A DNA stretch of 64,000 bases from Aristolochia californica. Taxonomy: Eukaryota > Streptophyta > Magnoliopsida > Piperales > Aristolochiaceae. This document shows, one piece after another, positions 56,685 through 64,000 of this stretch. The notes under the pieces were generated by a model. It searched no databases and was not told the origin of the DNA. It saw only the letters and a program-made list of their open reading frames with translations. A program made the translations under genes and the position numbers. Every line of letters starts with the position of its first letter. The first letter of the stretch is position 1. The stretch is from positions 17,172,348 to 17,236,347 of the forward strand of contig JARWKL010000004.1 of assembly GCA_029961685.1 (NCBI GenBank), written 5' to 3'.

Positions 56685-58154
56685 CAATCCATTTTTTCTT
56701 ATTAACATAAAGTTGATCTAACGATCATAAATCAATGTAAAGTGATTGATCATGAGCAACGAGCTATATTTTTGTTAGAAATTACTTGTGGATTAAGAGT
56801 CAATCCTTAGAGCAATCCCCGCTCCCCCCTTTTTCCGATGTTTGCAAAACAAGTATCTTAAAACTAAAAGTGATTTACAATCCCTAAAAATTATTGATAC
56901 TTTTTGGAATTATCTCTCTTTGCATTTGTGCATTTCCATTTTAGATGTCAAGTTTTGTTTTAAAATCCAAACTTGAGTTTTTCACTCTCCCTTTTTTCTC
57001 TCATAAACAAAAAAATAAAAGACAAATAGTTAGCAAAAAAAAATGAAAATTTAAAAGTTTCTATTTGTAAAAAAATTAAAAAAAATATATGTAAGTAAAT
57101 AAAATATATCCACACACCACAAACGAACACCAAAGTTTTGTTATCCATGTTTTGGAAATTCCACTAGTACAACCCCTAATATCTTGGAATTTAATATGAA
57201 AGAGATTTCTAATTGATCCTAACTTGTTTAAAATATGGATATGCATGAACAAAACATGTTGAAAATGCTAATGAGTCAAGGATCCAAGACTTAGGAGAAC
57301 AACAAATGCTCATTAAATTCTCAAGTGAACGTGCGGCGGGATATTTACCTGATCCAAACAATCCATATTTTACCCTTTTACGAAACATTGATCTAACAAT
57401 CATATATCATTGTAAAGTCATTGATCATCAATAACGAGTTTTATTATTGTTAGAAATGACTTGTGGATTAAGAGTCAACACTCAGTGAAATCGCCCACTA
57501 CCCCCTTTTTTCGATGTTTGCAAAACCTAATATATAAAAACTAAAAGAGTTTTACAATCCCTAAAAATTAAAGAGACTTTTAGGAATTATCTCTCTCTGC
57601 ATTTTCCCATTTCCATATTAGATGTCATGTTTTGTTTTAAAATCCAAACTTGACTTTTCACTCTCCCTTTTGTCACATGTAAACTAAAAAAGATAAGGCA
57701 AATAGATCGCAACAAAATGAAAATTTTAGCATTTCTGTAATCAAAAAAATTTTAAAAATAATAAATGCAAGTAGAGAAAATTTCTTCACACACCACAAAT
57801 GAGCACCAAAGTTTTGTCATCTATCTTACAGAAATTCCACTTGTACAACCCCTATAGGTTGGAATTTTATAAGAAAGAGACTTCTAATTATTCCTAACAT
57901 GTTTTAAATATGGATATGCATGCAGGAAAGATGTTGAAGATGCAAATGACCCAAGGATCCAAGACTTTTAAAAAGAACAACAAATGCTCATTAAATTCTC
58001 AAGTGAATGTGCGGTGGGATATTTACTCGATCCAAACAAGCAATTTTTTGTCCATTTACAAAACATTAATCTAACAATCATAGATCACTGTAAAGTGATT
58101 GATCTTGAGTAACGAGCTATATTTTTGTAAGAAATAACTTGTGGATTAGGTGTC
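56685..58154 (-). repeat. ~1.47 kb of satellite present only in the right block
   Basis: Two monomers plus ~120 bp. The flanking sequences (GTCGATCCAAA on the left, TGTTGACACCTAATCC on minus at the right) are joined directly in the left block at ~12,511. Confidence 0.8.
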
Positions 58155-61100
58155 AACACTTAGTTAAATCCCTCGTTCCCCCATTTTTTCGATGTTTGAA
58201 AAACCTAATTTATAAAAACAAAAAGATTTTTACGATCTCTAAAACTTATAGAGACTTTTTGGATTTATCTCTCATTGCATTTGTGCATTTCCATTTTAGA
58301 TGTCAAGTTTCGTTTTAAAATCCAATCTTGATTTTTTCACTCACCCTTTTTTCTCTTGTAAACAGAAAAAGAAAAGGAAAATGGATCGTAACTAAATAAA
58401 AAATTTAGAGTTTATGTATACATAAAATTTGAAACTATAATAAATGTAAGTATAGAAAATTTATCTACACACTACAAATGACCACCAAAGTTTTCTTACT
58501 CATGTTTTGGAAATTCCACTACTACAACCCCCAATAGCTTGGAATTTTATTAGAAAGGGTTTTCTAATTCATCCTAACATGTTTAAAATATGGATATGCA
58601 TGCACGAAATATGTTGAAGATACAAATAACCCAACGATCCAAGACTTTTAAGAAGAACAACAAATGCTCTTTAAACTCTCAAGCAAACGTGTGGTGGGAT
58701 ATTTACTAGATGTAAACAATCCATTTTTTTGGCATAAAAATACACAACTTTAATCAAAAATCATAAATCATTGTAAAGTGATTGATCATGAGTAATGAGC
58801 TATATTTTTGTCAGAAATGACTTGTGCATTAACAGTCAACACTCAATGAAATCCCCCACTACCCCCTTCTTCCGATGTTTGCAAACCCTAGTATATTAAA
58901 ACTAAAAGAGTTTTACAATCCCTCAAAATACAGGGACTTTTTGGAACTATCTCTCTTTACATTTGAGAATTTCCTGTTTCGATGTCAAGTTTTTTTTAAA
59001 TCCAAACATGAGTTTTTTACTCTCCCTTTTTTTCTCTCGTAAACAAAAAATGATAAGGCAAATAGATCGCAAAAAAATTAAAATTTTAGAGTTTATGTAT
59101 GCAAAAACAATTTAAAAATAATAAATGTAAGTAAAAAAATTTATCCACTCATGACAAATGAACACCAAAGTTTTGTTATCCATGTTAGGGAAATTCCACT
59201 AGTACAACCCCTAATAGCTAGGAATATTATAAGAAAAATATTTCTAATTGATCCTAAGATGTTTTAAATATGGATATGCATGCACATAACATGTTGAACA
59301 CGCAAATGGTCCAAAGATCCAAGACTTTTAAGGTGAAGAACAAATGTTCATTAAATTCTCAAGTGAACGTGCGCTTCGATATTTACCCAATTAATAGAAG
59401 ACATTTTTTGCCCATTTTAAAAAAAGTTGATCTAACGATCATTAATCACTGTAAAGTGATTGATCATGAGTAATGAGCTATATTTTTGTTAGAAATGACT
59501 TGTGGATTAAGAGTCAACACTCAGTGAAATCCACCGCTCCCCCCTTTTTCTGATGTTTGGAAAACCTAATATATAAAAAATAAACTTTTTTACAATCCCT
59601 AAAAATTTAAGAGACTTTTTTGAATTATGTCTCTCTCCATTTGCGCATTTCCAATTTAGATGTCATGCTTTGTTTTAAAATCCAAACTTAACATTTTCAC
59701 TCTCCCTTTTTTCTCTTGTAAACAAAAAAGATAAGGCAAATAGATCGCAAAAAAAAGAAATTTTTTTCCTTTATGTATGCAAAAATAAATTACAAATAAT
59801 AAATTTAAGCAAATAAAATTTCTCAACACACCACAAATAAACACCAAATTTTTGTTATCTATCTTTGAGAAATTCCACTAGTTCAACCCTTAATAGGTTG
59901 GAATTTTATAAGATAGTGATTTTTGTTTGATCCTATAACGTTTTAAATAAGGATATGTATGCACGAAATATGTTGAAGATGTAAATGATCCATGGATCCA
60001 AGACTTTTAAGGAGAACAAAAAATGCTCATTAAATTCTCAAGTGAACGTGCTGTGGGATATTTATTTGATCCAAACAATCCTTTTTTGCCCAATTACATA
60101 AAAGTTAATCTAACAATCATAGATCATTTTAAAGTAATTGATCATCAGTAACTAGCTATATTTTTGTTAGAAATGACTTTTGGAATAGGACTCAACACTC
60201 AGTTAAATCGCCCACTTCCCCCATTTTCTAATGTTTGCAAAACCTTATATATAGATCCTAAAAGAGTTTTACAATCCCTAAAAATTACAAAGACTTTTTG
60301 GAATTATCTCTCTCCGCATTTGTGCATTTCTATTTTAGAGATCAAGTTTTATTTAAAATCCAAACTTGAGTTTTTCACTCTCCCTTTTCTCTCTCAGAAC
60401 AAAATGAAAATTTTAGAGTTTATGTATGCAAAATTTTTGAAACAATACTAAATATATGTAAAGAAAATTTATCAAAACACCACAAACGAACACCAAAGTT
60501 TTGTTATCCATGTTTAGGACATTCCTCTAGTACAACCCCTAATAGCTTGGAATTTTAAAAGAAAGAGATTTCAAATTGATCCTAACATGTTTGAAATATG
60601 GATATGCATGCACGAAACTTGTTGAAGATGCAGATGATCCAAAGATCAAAGACTTTTAAGGATAACAACAAATGCTCATTAAATTTTCAAGAGAACATGA
60701 TTTGGATATTTACTCGATCCAAACAATCCAGTTTTTGCCCATTTATATAAAGTTGATCTAACGATCATAAATCACTGTAAAGTGATTGATCATGAGCAAC
60801 GAGCTATATTTTTGTTAGAAATTACTTGTGGACTAAGAGTCAATACTTAGTCAAATCTCCCGCTCCCTCCTTTTTCCAATGTTTTGAAAACCAATATATT
60901 AAAACAAAAAGTGTTTTACAATCCTTAAAAATTTCAGAGACTTTTTGGAATTATCTCTCTTTGCATTTGTGCATTTCCATTTTAGAAGTCAAGTTTTGCT
61001 TTAAAATCCAAACTTGAGTTTTTCGCTCTCCCTTTTTTCTCTCATAAACAAAAAAAGATAAGACAAATAGATCGTAACAAAATGAAAATTTGATTTTATG

Positions 61101-61715
61101 TTTGAAAAAAATTTAAAACAATAATAATAAGTGAAAGTAAAGAATATTGATCCACACACCACAAACGAAAACCAAAGATTTGTTATCTATGTTTGGGGAA
61201 TTCCACTAGTACAACCCGTAATAGCTTGGAATTTAATAAGAAAGAGATTTCTAATTGATCCTATCATGTTTTAAATATTGATATACATGCACAAAACATG
61301 TTGAAAATGCAATTGACCCAAGGATCCAAGACATTTAAGGAGAATAACAAATGCTCATTAAATTTTCAAGTGAACGTGCTGTAGGATATTTACCCGAGCC
61401 AAACAAGCCATATTTTTCCCATTTACGAAACTTTGATCTAACAATCATAGATCAATGTAAAGTGATTAATCATCAGTAACGAGTTTTATCATTGTTAGAA
61501 ATGACTTGTGGATTAAGAGTAAGCACTCAGTGAAATTACTTGTTCCCCCCTTTTTCCGATGTTTGCAAAACCTAATATATAAAAACTAAATTATTTTTAC
61601 AATCCCTATAAATTAAAGAGACTTTTTTGAATGATCTTTCTCTGCATTTGCGCATTTCCATTTTAGATGTCATATTTTGTTTGAAAATCCAACTTAACTT
61701 TTCACTCTCCATTTT

Positions 61716-61754
61716 TTCTCTCCATTTTTTCTCTCCATTTTTTCTCTAGTGAAC
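61716..61754 (-). repeat. Local triplication of a 13-bp satellite segment
   Basis: CTCTCCATTTTTT occurs three times in a row on plus. The left counterpart (~8,940-8,960, ACTAGAGAAAAAATGGAGAG) has one copy. The rare ACTAGAG/CTCTAGT variant is shared, confirming the pairing. Confidence 0.7.
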
Positions 61755-64000
61755 AAAAGAAGATAAGGCAAATAGATCGCAACAAAATAAAAATTTTGGC
61801 CTTTATGTAAGGAAAAAAATTTAAAAATAATAAATGTAAGTAAATAATTTTTTTCTACACACCACAAAGGAACACCAAAGTTTTGTTATCTATCTTATGG
61901 AAATTCCACTTGTACAACCCCTAGTTGGTAGGAATTTTATAAGAAAAAAGATTTCTATTTAATCCAAACATGTTTTTAAATATGGATATTCAAGCATGAA
62001 AGATGTTGAAGATGCAAATGATCCAAGGATCCAAGACTTTTAAAGAGAACAACAAGTGCTCATTAAATTCTTAAGTGAACGTGTGGTGGGATATTTACCT
62101 GATCCAAACTAGCCATTTTTTTCCCATTTAAAAAACATTGATCTAACAATCATAGATCACTGTAAAGTGATTGATCATGAGTAACAGGCAATATTGTTGT
62201 AAGAAATGACTTGGGGATTAGGAGTCAACACTAAGTTAAATACCCCGCTCCGCCCTTTTTTTGATGTTTACAAAACATAATATATAAAAACTAAAAGATT
62301 TTAACAATCCTTAAAAATTATAGAGACTTGTTGGATTTATCTCTCTTTGCATTTGTGCATTTCCATTTTAGATGTCAATTTTTGTTTTAAAGTCCAAACT
62401 TGTGTTTTTCACTCTCCCCGTTTTCTCTCGTAAACAAAAAAAAAAGATAAGGAAAAATGATCGCAACAAAATAAAATTTTTAGAGTTTATATATGCATAA
62501 AATTTGAAACAATAATAAATATAAGTATACAAAATTTATCCACACACAACAAAAGAACATCAAAGCTTTTTTTTCCATGTTTGGGAAATTTCACTAGTAC
62601 AACCCCCAATTGCCAAGAATTTTATTAGAAAGATATTTCTTATCGATCATAACATGTTTAAAATATGGATATGCATGCATGAAACATGTTGAAGAGGCAA
62701 ATGACCCAAGGATCCAAGACTTTTAAGGAGAACAACAAATGCTCATTAAATTCTCAAGCGAAAGTGCGATGGGATATTTACTAAACAATCCAATTTTTGC
62801 CCAATTACTAAAAGTTGATCTAACAATCATAAATCACTCTAAAGTGATTGAACATGAGTAACGAGCTATATTTTTTTTAAAAAAATGACTTGTGGATTAT
62901 CAGTCAAGACTCAGTGAAATCCCCCACACCCCCCTATTTTCGATGTTTGCAAGCCCTAATATATAAAATCGAAAAGAGTTTTAAAAAACCTAAAAAATAC
63001 ATAGACTTTTTTGAACTATCTCTCTTTGCATTTGTCCATTTCCATTTTTTCAGTCAAATTTTTTTTAAAAAATCCAAACTTGATTTTTTTACTCTCCTTT
63101 TTTTCTCTCATAAACAGAAAAAGATAAGGCAAATAGATTGCAACAAAATTAAAATTTTAGAGGTTATGTATGCAAAAAAAATTAAAAATAATAAATATAA
63201 TTAAAGAAAATTTATCCACTCACGTCAAACGAACACCAAAGTTTTGTTATCCATGTTAGGGAAATTCTACTAGTACAACCCCTAATAGCTAGGAATATAA
63301 TAAGAAAGAGATTTCTAATTGATCCTAACATGTTTTAATTATGGATACGCATGCATGCACATAACATGATGAATATGCAAATTGCCTAAAGATTCAAGAC
63401 TTTTAAGGTGAAGAACAAATGCTCATTAAATTCACATGTTAACGTGCGCTTGGATATTTACCCGATCCATACAAGCCATTTTTTCCCATTTACAAAAAAG
63501 TTGATCTAACGATCATAAATCATTGTAAAGTGATTGATCATGAGTAACGAACAATATTTTGGTCAGAAATTACTTGTGGATTAAGAGTCAACACTCAGTG
63601 AAATCCCCCGCTCCCCCTTTTTTCGATGTTGGGAAAACCTAATAGATAAAAACTAAAAGAGTTTTACAATCCCTAAAAATTAAAGAGACTTTTTGGAATT
63701 ATAGAAACGTTTTGGAATTATCTCTCTCTAAATTTTTGCATTGTGCATTTCCATTTTAGATGTATCATTTTTTCTTAAATCAAAACTTGAGTTTACACTT
63801 TTCCTTCATCTCGTAAACAAAAAGCAGATAAAAGGCAAATAGATCACAACAAAATGAAAATTTTAGATTTTATGTGTAGAAAAAGTTTAAAGCAATAAAA
63901 AATGTGAGTAAAGAAAATTTATTCTTATTGCAGTTTGGGAGATTCTACTAGTTCAACCCCTACGAGCTTGAAATTTTATCAGAAAGAGATATTTCAACAC

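Larger units (their letters stand above)
55605..64000 (-). repeat. Satellite array, same ~675-bp monomer, inverted (right block)
   Basis: Reverse-complement landmarks (GAGTCAACACTCAG) occur near 56130, 56800, 57475, 58155, 58838, 59517, 60193, 60840, 61507, 62228, 62908 and 63590. The block starts mid-monomer at GTTTCATTTTAAAATCC. Unit for unit it matches left positions descending from ~13,599: types 4,3,2,1,6,5,4,3,2,1,6,5 of the six-monomer repeat. It runs off the window end. No gene seen. Confidence 0.93.

Noticed and set aside
6700..64000. A giant DNA transposon with the satellite blocks as terminal inverted repeats
   Set aside because: The arms end mid-monomer, the left array runs on past the inner end of homology, there is no transposase, and the interior is nested LTR elements.

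Overview
The window looks like repeat-rich (pericentromeric or heterochromatic-type) DNA of a flowering plant. It is AT-rich, contains plant-type Ty1/copia and chromovirus-type Ty3/gypsy retrotransposons with initiator-Met-tRNA primer sites, and is mostly long tandem satellite. I found no host gene, tRNA, rRNA or CRISPR. Every recognisable coding stretch is retrotransposon-derived, and nearly all are broken.

Layout. (1) 1-22,423: head-to-tail satellite with a ~675-bp monomer. From ~0.7 to 12.5 kb the monomers form a six-monomer higher-order repeat of ~4.05 kb; from 13.7 to 18.4 kb two variant types alternate. (2) 22,424-25,861: 3' half of a gypsy chromovirus (gypsy-1, minus). (3) 25,862-28,589: a copia element with both LTRs but a gutted interior (A1, plus). 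(4) 28,590-37,345: an AT-rich minisatellite whose ~70-bp core is an imperfect hairpin, broken by a solo LTR with target-site duplication (family C, 29,073-29,506) and by a truncated family C element (35,975-37,044, minus). (5) 37,346-38,400: family B LTR plus leader (plus). (6) 38,401-41,985: copia A2, same family as A1, 3'-truncated. (7) ~41,990-45,781: copia remnants on minus, comprising a gag fragment, a 437-457-bp family B LTR, and copia-1 pol, which carries a ~297-bp insertion with a primer-site-like motif. (8) 45,782-47,150: family C LTR plus a non-coding leader (plus). (9) 47,577-55,604: copia-2 (minus, same family as copia-1), split by a complete gypsy-2 (48,046-53,247, minus) with matching 393-bp LTRs and a CACTC duplication. 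(10) 55,605-64,000: the same satellite in inverted orientation.

The most notable structure is that the right satellite block is not generic array. Unit by unit it carries the private variants of left positions ~13,599 down to ~7,000, on the opposite strand. The window therefore holds most of a large, old inverted duplication whose arms flank the retroelement island. The right arm keeps ~1.47 kb that the left arm has lost. Other points worth checking are perfect GTGGGACCCAC palindromes (the TCP-factor site) in the A-family LTRs, an RNA stem predicted around the A/B primer-binding site with wobble-conserving changes, and gag reading frames that begin inside the gypsy LTR.
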